Shown here piece by piece: positions 26,870-36,718 of a stretch of 64,000 nucleotides of DNA. The notes under the pieces were generated by a model that was given only the letters and a program-made list of their open reading frames with translations, was not told the origin of the DNA and did not search any database. Each line of letters opens with the position of its first letter. The stretch's first letter is position 1. The position numbers were made by a program, and so were the translations under genes. This DNA is from Erythrophleum ivorense (Eukaryota; Streptophyta; Magnoliopsida; Fabales; Fabaceae): contig JAIUCV010000003.1 in NCBI GenBank assembly GCA_026724425.1, positions 47,331,283 to 47,395,282 of the forward strand, given 5' to 3'.

Positions 26870-27600
26870 TAACTTGCATCTCATGTTTCATGCAGCTCAT
26901 ATATGTAAATATTACATTAACCTAAGCTCATACTGGGGCAAGTAGGGGAAAAAGTTACATTTTATGAAATAAGGAATCATATCTTTCATGTACCCTGTAC
27001 TTGCACACTTCCCATAAACCCTGGTTTACACCGGGGCAAGGAAAAGCAAATATTTGCCCTTCATAACATGAAGCATCACATGTTTCATGCATCTCACATT
27101 TGCATGCATCTCATAGCCTCTAGTTCACATTGGGGCAAGCAAAAGGAAGATTTGCATTTCATAACATAAAGCATCACATGTTTCATGCATCCCACACTTG
27201 CACACATTACATAGACCATAGTTCATGCTGGGGCGAGTGAAAATGAACATTTTACATTTTATAAAGCATCTTATATGCTTCTTCCATTTCACCTGAGCAT
27301 ACATTATGTGGACCTCAAGTTCATATTGGGGCAAAGAAAAACAAAAAATGTGTATTCCATAAATTGTAACATCCCACACACTTCATACTTCTAACACCTA
27401 CAATAACCCTAATTTACATTGGGGCAAGGAAAGGAAAAATCTGCATTTCATGAAAGGAAGCATCCCTGTTTTATGCATTCCACATTTGCATGCATTGCAT
27501 AGGCCCTAGTTCATGCTAGGATAATTGAAAGCTAGAATCTTGCATGCTTATGCATACATCATATGAATCCCAGTTCACAGTGGGGCAAGAAAAAAGGGAA
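26870..27600 (+). repeat. 98-bp tandem repeat, about eight degenerate units
   Basis: The anchor CTGGGGCAAG recurs at 26,935, 27,033, 27,132, 27,230, 27,328 and 27,421, and in degenerate form at about 27,517 and 27,582. Each anchor is preceded by a CATGTTTCATGCATCTCACA-like and a CATAGNCCNNAGTTCA-like segment. The first five spacings are 98-99 bp. The array directly precedes the 27-bp minisatellite in the 3' noncoding part of element D. Confidence 0.85.
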
Positions 27601-27839
27601 AAATAAGATTTTTCATATATATTGGTTCATACAGGTGTATACCTTATAAAGAAAAAAAAAAGAGAAAAAAAAGAAAAAAGAAAAAAAAGAAGAGAAAAAA
27701 AAACAACAACAAAACCTTCCAAAGTCAGAAAGCCCTGCACAAGCCAAGCACTTTTGCAAAGCTCTACATAGGCCAGGCACTCTTTCAAAGCCCTGCATAA
27801 GCCAGACATTCTTTTAAAGCCCTGCAAGCCAAGCACCCA

Positions 27840-28698
27840 CAAAGTCCTGCATAGGCTAGACACTCTTTCAAAGCCCTGCATAGGCCAGACATTCTTTTAA
27901 AGCCCTACAAGCCAGGCACCCACAAAGTCCTGCATAGGCCAAGCACTCTTTTAAAGCCCTGTACAGGCCAGGCAGCCTCAAAGCCCTACATAGGCCAGGC
28001 ACCCTTAAAGCCCTGCAAGCCAGGCACCTTCAAAGCCCTGTATAGGCCAGGCACCTCAAAGCCCTGCATACGCCAGGCCCTCTTTTCAAGCCCTACATAG
28101 GCCAGGCACCTTTCAAGCCCTGCATACGCCTGGCACTCACTTAAAGCCCTGCATAGGCCAGGCACCCTCAAAGCCCTGCATAGGCCAGGCACCCTTTTAA
28201 AGCCCTACATAGGCCAGGCATCCTCAAAGCCTTGCATACGACAGGCACTCTTTTCAAGCCCTGCATACGCCAGGCACTCTTTTCAAGCCCTACATAGGCC
28301 ATGAACCCTTCAAGCCCTGCATACGCTAGGCACCCTTTTAAAGCCCTGTATAGGCCAGGTATCCTTAAAGCCCTGCACAAGCCAAACACCCTCAAAGCCC
28401 TGCATAGGCCAGGCACTCACTTAAAGCCTTGCATACGACAGGCACTCTTTTCAAGCCCTGCATAGGCCATGCACCTTTCAAGCCCTGCATAAGCCAGGCA
28501 CCGTTTTAAAGCCCTGCATATGCCAAGCATCCTCAAAGCCCTACACAAGCCAGGTACCCTCAAAGCCCTGCATAGGCCAGGCACTCACTTAAAGCCCTGC
28601 ATAGGCCAGGCACCCTCAAAGCCCTGTACAGGCCAGGCATCCTCAAAGCCCTGCATAGGCCAGGCACCCTTTCAATGCCCTGCACAACCAAGCACCTT
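27840..28698 (+). repeat. Higher-order repeat copy 1 (859 bp)
   Basis: A block of about 30 variant minisatellite units that recurs, unit for unit, 859 bp downstream. It starts at AAAGTCCTGCATAGGCTAG. Confidence 0.85.
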
Positions 28699-29562
28699 TA
28701 AAGTCCTGCATAGGCTAGACACTCTTTCAAAGCCCTGCATAGGCCAGACATTCTTTTAAAGCCCTACAAGCCAGGCACCCACAAAGTCCTGCATAGGCCA
28801 GGCACTCTTTTAAAGCCCTGTACAGGCCAGGCAGCCTCAAAGCCCTACATAGGCCAGGCACCCTTAAAGCCCTGCAAGCCAGGCACCTTCAAAGCCCTGC
28901 ATAGGCCAGGCCCCTCAAAGCCCTGCATACGCCAGGCCCTCTTTTCAAGCCCTACATAGGCCAGGCACCTTTCAAGCCCTGCATACGCCTGGCAATCACT
29001 TAAAGCCCTGCATAGGCCAGGCACCCTCAAAGCCCTGCATAGGCCAGGCACCCTTTTAAAGCCCTACATAGGCCAGGCATCCTCAAAGCCTTGCATACGA
29101 AAGACACTCTTTTCAAGCCCTGCATACGCCAGGCACTCTTTTCAAGCCCTACATAGGCCATGCACCCTTCAAGCCCTGCATACGCTAGGCACCCTTTTAA
29201 AGCCCTGTATAGGCCAGGTATCCTTAAAGCCCTGCACAAGCCAAACACCCTCAAAGCCCTGCATAGGCCAGGCACTCACTTAAAGCCTTGCATACGACAG
29301 GCACTCTTTTCAATCCCTGCATAGGCCATGCACCTTTCAAGCCCTGCATAAGCCAGGCACCGTTTTAAAGCCCTGCATATGCCAAGCATCCTCAAAGCCC
29401 TACACAAGCCAGGTACCCTCAAAGCCCTGCATAGGCCAGGCACTCACTTAAAGCCCTGCATAGGCCAGGCACCCTCAAAGCCCTGTACAGGCCAGGCACC
29501 CTCAAAGCCCTGCATAGGCCAGGCACCCTTTCAATGCCCTGCACAACCAAGCACCTTTAAAA
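28699..29562 (+). repeat. Higher-order repeat copy 2
   Basis: Nearly identical to the block at 27,840-28,698, keeping the same order of variant units with scattered substitutions. The match fades near 29,562. Confidence 0.85.
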
Positions 29563-29830
29563 CCCTGCATAGGCCAGGCACCTTTAAACCCTACTCCAAG
29601 ACAGGAACACCTTTTAAAGTCCTGCACCAGAACAGGCAACCAAAGTCCTGTTCCAGAATAGGCACCCTTTCAAAGTCCTACACTAAGATAGGCACCAATA
29701 AAAATCCTGCATCAGAACAAGCATCCTCTTTATAATACATTACTTCCTTTCTCTTTGATTAGGTCCCGACATTTTTAGGTAAGTTAGCTCACTTTTATCT
29801 GTTAGCTCCCCAAATAAAATACATGTTTCT

Positions 29831-30085
29831 ATCTTTACTTATTCTTAAGCTGAGGATATCAAAAAACTACGTGTTTGCTCTCCTTGCTTAAAGAATAAGT
29901 AAATAGGAGCAACCTGTAAACATTATATTTTGTTTGGGTCACTTTTTCCTCTTGTTTATTGCTAAAAAAAAATCAGATCATTCCAGACAAAAGACTTTTT
30001 CTTATCTTTACTTGTTCCTTATGCAAAAACATTAAAAATTACATTTTCAATCTCATTGCCTAAGAAACAAGTAAAGAGGGACAAC
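29831..30085 (+). repeat. Duplicated hairpin plus polypurine module before the 3' LTR
   Basis: There are two tandem modules. Module 1 has arms TCTTTACTTATTCTTAAG (29,832-29,849) and CTTAAAGAATAAGTAAA (29,887-29,903), then GGAGCAACCTGTAAACAT. Module 2 has arms TCTTTACTTGTTCCTTA (about 30,005-30,021) and CTAAGAAACAAGTAAAGAG (30,060-30,078), then GGACAACTATGAACAC at the true LTR junction. The second arm doubles as the polypurine tract needed to prime plus-strand DNA. Confidence 0.65.
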
Positions 30086-33000
30086 TATGAACACCGTATT
30101 TTGTCCGAGCAAAATACAAAAATAGTAACAAAATCAAATTAGCAAAAATACAAAAAAAAAAAAAGAACAATCAAATGAGCGCAACAAGCTAAAAAATAAC
30201 CAATCAACGAGGAAGTAACAAAATTAAAGAAAATAAATAATAAAGAAAAATCCAAAAAAATAATAATAATGTAAAAAAAACAAAAGAAAAACATTAAAAA
30301 ATTATATAGAAAAAATAAAGGATAAAAAAAAAGAAGAAACAAATCCAAAAAATAAGGAAAGACAAGAAAAAGGATGTGGGTCCAATTTCTAAAGCCCAAA
30401 ACCTCTTTTCCCCTTTTTGCGTTGGGCCATCGGGCTGTGCATTGAACCCTACTCGTTTTCTCCCGTTGCTTCTTCTCTTCACCCACATTCGGCGGAGGCA
30501 AAAAAGAGAGGCACAAAGAAAAGCAATGGCAAGTTTCAGGAAAAGGGAAACACGTAGAACTGAACACAAAAAGCAGACACAGAGCATAAGGTAAGAATGG
30601 GAAGCAACAATAGGCTTGAGGATTTGACCTCTTCTCAGGTCCTTTTCACCACGGGAGGAATGAGGTGAAGCAGATAGAAGCTCTGGATATAAATGGGGGG
30701 AGATTTTCGGATTCAAGGGGGGAAAGAAAAAAAAAGAATAGGAGAGAGCAAGAAAGATTGGGAGAAACAGTGAGAAGAGAGCCAGAGAATAGGAGAAGAG
30801 GAAGGAGCGAACGAAGACAGAGAAAAGGGGTTTGAATAAGAAGCGAAAAGGGAGAGATTGGGGGGGCTTTATGGTTTTAGAGGGAGAAGAGAAATGACTA
30901 CAGGGGATTTAGGATTGAGGGAAAGCCAGAGAAAGAGCAGCTAATGGTGAGAAACAGAAACAAAGAGAGCGCGAGGGACCAAAAAATTGAGACAGGGATT
31001 TGGAGATAAAAGAGATCGAGAAAGAAGAAAAATGGAAGAGGCGTCTGAGATTGAAAAAAGAGGAGAGCTGAGACCGGGAAATGGGGAGGAAGAAGACCGA
31101 GGGAAGAAATGGTAAGGGACCAAATCAGAAAATCCTCTAGCGAGTGGTGCTTCTTCCCAGATCCACTCTCATTCCGTGCCTCTTCTAAGGCCTTCCCTCG
31201 CTTGCGCATAGAGTTAGAGTAGCAGAGAAGGGAGATTGAAAGGGAGGCAGAAGAGCAAGCTGGAGAAAACCGAAAAGGAAGGGGAATGGGATTTAAGAGT
31301 AGGGTCAGCAAAACGGTAAGAGACTGAAAGTGAGATCGAGGAAAGAGGCACAGGAGACCAAACCAATAATTGAAGCTCCTTAGAGGTAATCCTTCCTATT
31401 CTGAACCTTGGTCACTCTTGGTAAGATTGGGGATACGTCTCACTCTATGATTTGATGCTGTGGTGACTTCTGTGAAATATAGATGTTGTTGCCTTCTGCT
31501 TTTAAATTGGTTCTGGCCTTAACTTTTAGTGTGAGTTTGCACAAAAATTTGGTATAAAACATTGCCCTCTATCTCATCACTCTCAGTTTTAGTATTCAGA
31601 GTTTTTATTTTTTCTTGTTTTTTGCTTCAATTAGATTTGGCAACTGTATGTTTGCAACTTCGTTTGTGTGTCAAATATGTTATACATAGCCATGGTGGTG
31701 TTTGAATTTTGTGCAAATGAAGATTGCTGCGTACCTGGCTCTGTTTCTTGGTGAAAAGCTTTAGTCTCTAAGATGGTCCTTAATATTAAAATTCAAGCAA
31801 ACATTATTTAGTCGTGCGCTGACCTGAGATTTAGAGTTTTGATATGGTATGCTGTAACCTAACCTTAAGTGTAATAATGAGTCACTAAATTCTCGTCTCA
31901 TATAATTCAAGCTGGTCTTGCGCTTAAAACATATAAGAGGCTAATTTCCAATTCGTAATTTGAGTATATAACTGATGGTCTAATAAATTTTGCCATGACT
32001 TGATTCTGTAGACCATAGGTTTTGAGTTGTGGTGACTCTGGTGATTATATCATCTAAAGCGAAAATAGGGATGCAAGTCTTATCTAAATTCTGTTTTTGG
32101 TTTGAAATTTGGATTGCTATTTGCCTCTGCACTGCTTCTACTTCTACTTTTCCTTTGTTGCATCTGTACCGTTGACCATGAAAATTGCTGGAGAGAGCAT
32201 ATGGGATTGGGACAACTGAATAAGTAGAACAAGGAAAAGCGTCACTGATTAGGCAGCTTGCTAGAGAGATTCTTGTGCAAATGATTAAAGAGAAGGCAAA
32301 AAGGGTGGCTTCACTGGTTCTTTACTTTCACCTAATTTATGTATGTGATGTTGTGACGTGTATTTGGAATAGACTAATATTTGATTGAAGACAAGACACA
32401 CACTATCACAAATCATCCTATGCTAGCAAATATTTCGGGTTTATTTTCATTTTTATTTCACTTTTTTTCAAGAATGGTCGTGTGGGATTCTTTGTCTCTT
32501 CCGACATATAGGAACCAACCTGAGGATCATGTGGGGCAATAAACCTCCTTGGCATCCATTGGGTATTAAATTTACATTTTGATATATGTTAGGTTTTAAT
32601 GGCCTGCATCAAATTAATTCTAAAAAATAATAATAAAAAGAGAAAGTTTTTCAACGAGAGGACAAGGAAAATACAAAAAGAAGATTAAAAAAAAGAGAGA
32701 GAAGAAGAGGGGGCAAAGAAGTATAATCAATTTTGCAAATCAAACATACAAAATAATTTTGAAACCATTTTTGTTTTCGAAAGCCTAAAGTGATTTCAAT
32801 TTTCCTCCTCACTATTCACCCAAAAAAAAATAAGAAGGACTAAAACAAAAAAGAAACAACAAAACTCAAAAGAAAAAGAGAACAACAACAATAACGAGAG
32901 AGAACATAAAAGTGAACAAGAAATTAGTTTCTTTTTCAATCTTTTAAACTTTTCCCAAACTCTTTTTTTTTTAATAAAATAAAATAATTAAAGAAAAACA

Positions 33001-34133
33001 ACCAAGAAAAAAAAAACAAAAGAAGCAAAAACTAAAATTAAAAAAAAAAGAAATGTAAAGAAAAAAATTTTAAAATGGGGGTTTAGAATAAAAGAACTAA
33101 AATTAATTTTATTTTTAGCAAATTAAAACATATCAATCAATTCTAAATTCATTTTATTTGCTAAAGGTAAAAGTAATTTATTTATTTATTTTTTTTTTCT
33201 TTTCACAAGAAAACAAAACAAAACAAAACAAAAACAAAAACAAACCAAAAAAAATTAAAAAGATTTAAATAAAAAAAATGTCATTTTATTTTTAATTTTA
33301 ACTTAGGTATCCTACATTTACTTTTAAAAATAAATTTTTGCACCTTAATTAATCAAAGATAAAAATAAATTTAAAAAAATTAAAAAAAGTAAAATAAAAA
33401 TCATAAAAAGTGAGAAGAGTAAAGAAGCAAAATTAACTTTGATCGTGGCAAATTAAAACACATTAACTAATTCTAAATTCGTTTTATTTACCAAAAGGTG
33501 AAAGTATTTCTTATTTTCTTTATCTTTCCTCCATTAAAACAAAATAAAAACAAAATAAAAAAATGAAAAAGAAGACATAAACAAAACATAAACAAAAAAA
33601 ACACCAACCAACAAATACAATGTTTGGTCGAACTACGTGGACTTTAATCCCTCTGAAGGGTACGTAAACCCTAAGCTCTCATCTTAGATCAAGTCCGCCC
33701 TTATAGATAAACATTTCTTTTAGTTTTATTTCTCTAATTTCTTTCCTCTAATTCTTAATTTTATTTCTTTAATTTCTCCTTCTCTTTTACTCTTAATTTT
33801 ATTTCATTTAATTTTTTTACTTCTTATTTTGTATGTGATTTGTCAAGGAGAATTAAAATAGATTAAAGGCCATATTAATTTTGCACAACTAACTTAGGGT
33901 AACCGTTCTTAGTAACGAGTGTTGTGAGGTGCCTAACACCTTCCCTACTCGTAATCGACTCTCGCATCTATTTTCTGGTTCGTAGACTATTTTTTTTATT
34001 TTCTAAATAAAAAAGAAAAAAAGTATTTTCCAAAAGTTTTGCCTTTTTAAAAATTAAAATTTTGGTAGCGATCTACTATTTTCAATTTTGATTTCTTTTT
34101 AAGCGCCATGCGGTCGCATTTTCGTCTGTGACA
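30086..34133 (+). repeat. Element D 3' LTR
   Basis: It runs from TATGAACACCG (TG mutated to TA) to TTCGTCTGTGACA. It is the undeleted version, about 4.05 kb. The extra segment at about 30,376-31,095 is purine-rich on the plus strand and is absent from the 5' LTR. Open frames in the 30,139-31,311 stretch are low-complexity and lack homology I recognise. Confidence 0.85.
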
Positions 34134-34138
34134 AAAGC
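34134..34138. repeat. Target-site duplication, right of element D
   Basis: AAAGC, identical to 18,337-18,341. Confidence 0.9.
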
Positions 34139-34690
34139 CATAAAAGTACTACCACTAGTCCCTATACTAACACTATTTTTCTTGATCCTTATTTGCCTTT
34201 GAAAGGTTCTTTTAATCTCAAGGTCCAAATCAATTAACTTTTCACCAAAAGACCATGTCATAAACCGATTAGGCAAGCAAGAATTAAGAAATAGCACAAG
34301 AACTAGTAAGAAAAATCAAAGAAATAAACCTAGAAAAATAGAAGAAATGTCCCAAAAATTAAAAAAATAATTGAAAAATAAAAAACTCAAAGAAAACGAT
34401 GGAATTTGGCCGATCCAAGGGCTACCTCACACAAATGCTATGACTTTGGCTTAGCACCACCCTAAATATAAAAGTACCAAGCTTCAAAATTTTCTAGGTA
34501 GGTGATTTGAGAAAAATCAAAGCACACCAAAAAATCAAATTAGCACAATTCCATACACCAAAAGGCAAGAGAATTAAATTCAAATTAGACTACCAACTAT
34601 CTAACATATAAAAATACTCAAAAATAGAGAAAAACCACGCAAAAGAAGCTCACAAAAATAAAAAGAAATTAGATCTAGAAAAATTGAAAA
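34139..34690 (-). pseudogene. Element A gag N-terminus and leader
   Basis: A minus-strand open stretch starting at 34,297 carries LIDLDLEIKRTFQRQ, which matches the 'DPEIERT' segment at the start of Athila-type gag proteins. It runs into element D at the AAAGC site and continues in sense at 18,336. Upstream, 34,298-34,690 looks like noncoding leader. No LTR or primer-binding site is found, so the element's 5' end is truncated here. Confidence 0.65.
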
Positions 34691-34695
34691 AAAAA

Positions 34696-34980
34696 TTAGA
34701 AAATTTGAGAAAATAATAATAAATTAGAAAAAGTGCCAAAAACCTTGGAATGCAAAGTTTCAATTAAATCTAGACAAGTCACATAAAAATACCAGCAATA
34801 AACATATTTGTGTGAAGTTATGGAGTCATATTTCCTACTCTTGCTAAAATAATGTTTCCTAACTCTAAATATAGTCCCTCCACCATAATCAATCCAAATT
34901 TTCCATGCTTCCTCTAGGCTATCAAATTTCATACTAAGTTTAGGCTTCAAATTAATGCTTATAAAAGGATCTATCATCAC
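34696..34980 (-). pseudogene. FAR1/FHY3-like DNA-binding domain fragment
   Basis: A 94-codon minus-strand open stretch contains PKLSMKFDSLEEAWKIW and GTIFRVRKHYFSKS...ITSHKYVYC. This is the start of the FAR1 domain of FHY3/FAR1-RELATED proteins, transcription factors derived from Mutator-like transposases. The usual Cys/His pattern breaks after VYC, and no SWIM or MULE transposase domain follows. It abuts the truncated 5' end of element A. It is most likely a gene or transposon fragment, not a working gene. Confidence 0.55.
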
Positions 34981-35571
34981 TTTCAGTAGACCAGAGGCAG
35001 AATATAATGGTACTTAAAAAAGAAATTAAAAAAAAACACACACACGCACACACACAAAGTTAATATTCACATTCAATGGATTAACAAGAGCATGTGGAGT
35101 TTGTAATTTTTATGAACAAGTATGGGAGGGTGGATAAAATTTAAATCAAATATCTCTATCCAAGATTGTACCTAAATGCTTTTTTTTCCTTCTTAGGGCA
35201 AAATGTTGTTTATATTGCTTAATCTAAAATGCCCTCTAGAGCCGTTGCATCAAAGGTTGTGGGTGAAAAGTGTTTGTTCAAGGTCAAGCCTCATTTCTTT
35301 ATTCAATACTTAAAGGGAGTGTTTGCTAAAAATATATTGTCTCTCTTTCCATTTTGTTTCCAAAATTTGGTTTTATAAACTTCAAATTTTCAAATTCATG
35401 TACTACAAATATCAAAATATCTCAATGAAAGGCAACGTATTTTTTACAACTTTCAACATTGTCTTCCTTTCTATTATCTTCAACCTTCCACCTCCACCTT
35501 CCTCAACTCACAAAGATGTTGCTAAATGAAAATGGTAAACATGATTATGCTTGGAGTTCAAAGAAATGAAA
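34981..35571. other. Intergenic stretch with CA repeat
   Basis: No gene is visible. A short (CA)n tract with one interruption lies at about 35,036-35,057. The last five bases (35,567-35,571, TGAAA) are the left flank duplication of the next element. Confidence 0.5.
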
Positions 35572-35937
35572 TGTTAGAAATTATAAACTCAAATCTTGAA
35601 TTAGTCTTTCTAGGATTCAGAATTAAGTAAAGTCTTTTATAAATAAGTAATATAAATAAGTGTCTCTATTTAGTATATGGCTTTTGGTTATGTGTGTTAT
35701 TCAATTTATGAACAATTATGATGAGAATTTAGGAATATGTGAGTCATCAATAGGTGATAGTTTGAAGTGTTAGAAAAATTAGTATAAATAGGTCTTTGAG
35801 AGTTTAGTTTGAATTGAAGAGTGGAACTGTAAAAGTGAATGAAAATATAATATAAAATATTTGTACCTCTTCCCTCTTCTAGGTGGTGTTTAATAAATCT
35901 TGAAGGGTTCTCCATGCAATTGTTCAATCCAACAAAT

Positions 35938-35955
35938 TGGTATCAAAGTTGCAAT
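35938..35955 (+). other. Primer-binding site (initiator tRNA-Met)
   Basis: TGGTATCAAAGTTGCAA lies three bases after the 5' LTR. It agrees with the copia/TRIM consensus TGGTATCAGAGC except for one base in the core. Confidence 0.75.
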
Positions 35956-36448
35956 GGAAAGATCCTACTAAAAACAACAAAAAATAGGGCTATTGTAGAG
36001 TTATCTTCAAATTGTGAAAATCCATTAAGACAATAATTTCCAAGTTATGAGAACCCATTGAGAAGTGAGTCGTGAGAGGTGACGCCATGACGAAAAAGAA
36101 AAAGAAGAAGAAGAAATAGTGAGATTGAAGAAAGAACTTTTGAAAAAGTGTGCAATAGCCAATAGTAATGGAAAACAAAGAAGCTCAAGTTGTCATGGAG
36201 AATGACGAAGTAGAACAAATTGTTGTGGAGACTAAAGAGCATATTGTTGTCACTATTTAGTACAAAACGATACTTAAGGAATTGTTGGAAAAAATGAATT
36301 TGCCACCTACAAAATATGTTTATAAAAGATATGGTCCAAGTCATCAACTGATATTTTTTGCCAAAGTTAGATTTCAAGATAGATGGAGTACGTAGTATGG
36401 CTATAAGGATACACAAAGAAAGAAGCTGAAAATGAAGCTGCACTCTAA

Positions 36449-36718
36449 GTGATTCATTATCTAAGATGTTTTTATAATATTGTGATCAATGTGAATGCAA
36501 GAGAGTTGCATGATATCAAGTATGAAATAAAAAGTTTGAAAGAAGCACATATGGAGTTAATGGAAAAATATGAAGAAGCCAGAGATGAACTCTTAGCTTT
36601 GAAAACAAAAAACGAAGAAAAAAGTTCTGGAAGAAATGAAACAGTTGTGACAACAGGGAGAATGGTGTTTGTAGTTCAAGATTGGCCACCAGCTTGTGGT
36701 TTTAGTCAAAATTATTAA
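36449..36718 (+). CDS. Small coiled-coil ORF inside the TRIM-like element
   Basis: An 89-codon open frame of unknown function. Residues from about 18 to 57 are rich in Leu, Lys and Glu in a heptad-like pattern (IKSLKEAHMELMEKYEEAR). The C-terminus reads QDWPPACGFSQNY. It ends shortly before the polypurine tract of the element. I do not recognise the family. It could be a remnant of a retroelement gag, or a host gene piece captured by the element. Codon evidence for translation is lacking. Confidence 0.3.
   Translation: MIHYLRCFYNIVINVNARELHDIKYEIKSLKEAHMELMEKYEEARDELLALKTKNEEKSSGRNETVVTTGRMVFVVQDWPPACGFSQNY

Larger units (their letters stand above)
27728..29727 (+). repeat. About 27-bp minisatellite array in the 3' region of element D
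   Basis: Roughly 70 variants of AAAGCCCTGCATAGGCCAGG-CACCCT occur, with spacer variants (CTC, CTTTT, CACTT). The last units (29,585-29,727) drift to CCAGAACAGGCA-type sequence. Open frames across it on both strands are by-products of the repeat: unit lengths are not multiples of three and no frame is conserved. Tandem repeats in the 3' untranslated part are a known feature of Ogre elements and can seed satellite DNA. Confidence 0.9.
18342..34133 (+). mobile_element. Element D: Ogre/TAT-like non-autonomous LTR retrotransposon (15.8 kb)
   Basis: Two long direct LTRs, 3,314 bp and 4,048 bp, enclose 8.4 kb. A perfect AAAGC duplication flanks the whole. The primer-binding site follows the 5' LTR and matches the 3' end of plant tRNA-Arg, the primer known for Ogre elements. 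The LTR tail (AACACCTTCCCC...CGACTCCCAAA) is also Ogre-like. No gag, protease, RT or integrase is recognisable in either strand, so the element depends on proteins supplied in trans (large non-autonomous or LARD type). By eye the LTRs differ by only a few percent outside one large deletion, so it is clearly younger than elements A and E. Confidence 0.85.
2306..34690 (-). mobile_element. Element A: decayed Athila-like Ty3/gypsy element, split by three insertions
   Basis: Reading the minus strand from high to low coordinates gives leader and gag N-terminus (34,690-34,139), gag (18,336-16,922), the gag/protease linker and protease (14,704-13,264), then RT, RNase H, integrase and a 3' noncoding tail (6,190-2,306). 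Gag-like stretches match the Athila pattern (for example HKHLKEFHVVC). Three later elements interrupt it, each flanked by a 5-bp duplication, and the open reading sense resumes after each. All frames contain stops and shifts. No own LTR or primer-binding site is visible at either end, so both ends are probably truncated or hidden under neighbouring repeats. Confidence 0.8.

Noticed and set aside
27728..29727. Possible CRISPR-like array of regular short repeats
   Set aside because: Plant nuclear context, no unique spacers, units directly adjoining and variable. It is a minisatellite inside a retrotransposon.
27613..29735. Several open frames on both strands reading GLCRAL-type or LHRPGT-type repeats
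   Set aside because: They are translations of the 27-bp minisatellite. Unit lengths are not multiples of three and frames change along the array.
30139..31311. 140-residue Phe/Leu/Ser-rich minus-strand open frames
   Set aside because: They arise from A-rich and GA-rich LTR sequence, are partly absent from the other LTR, and have no recognised domain.
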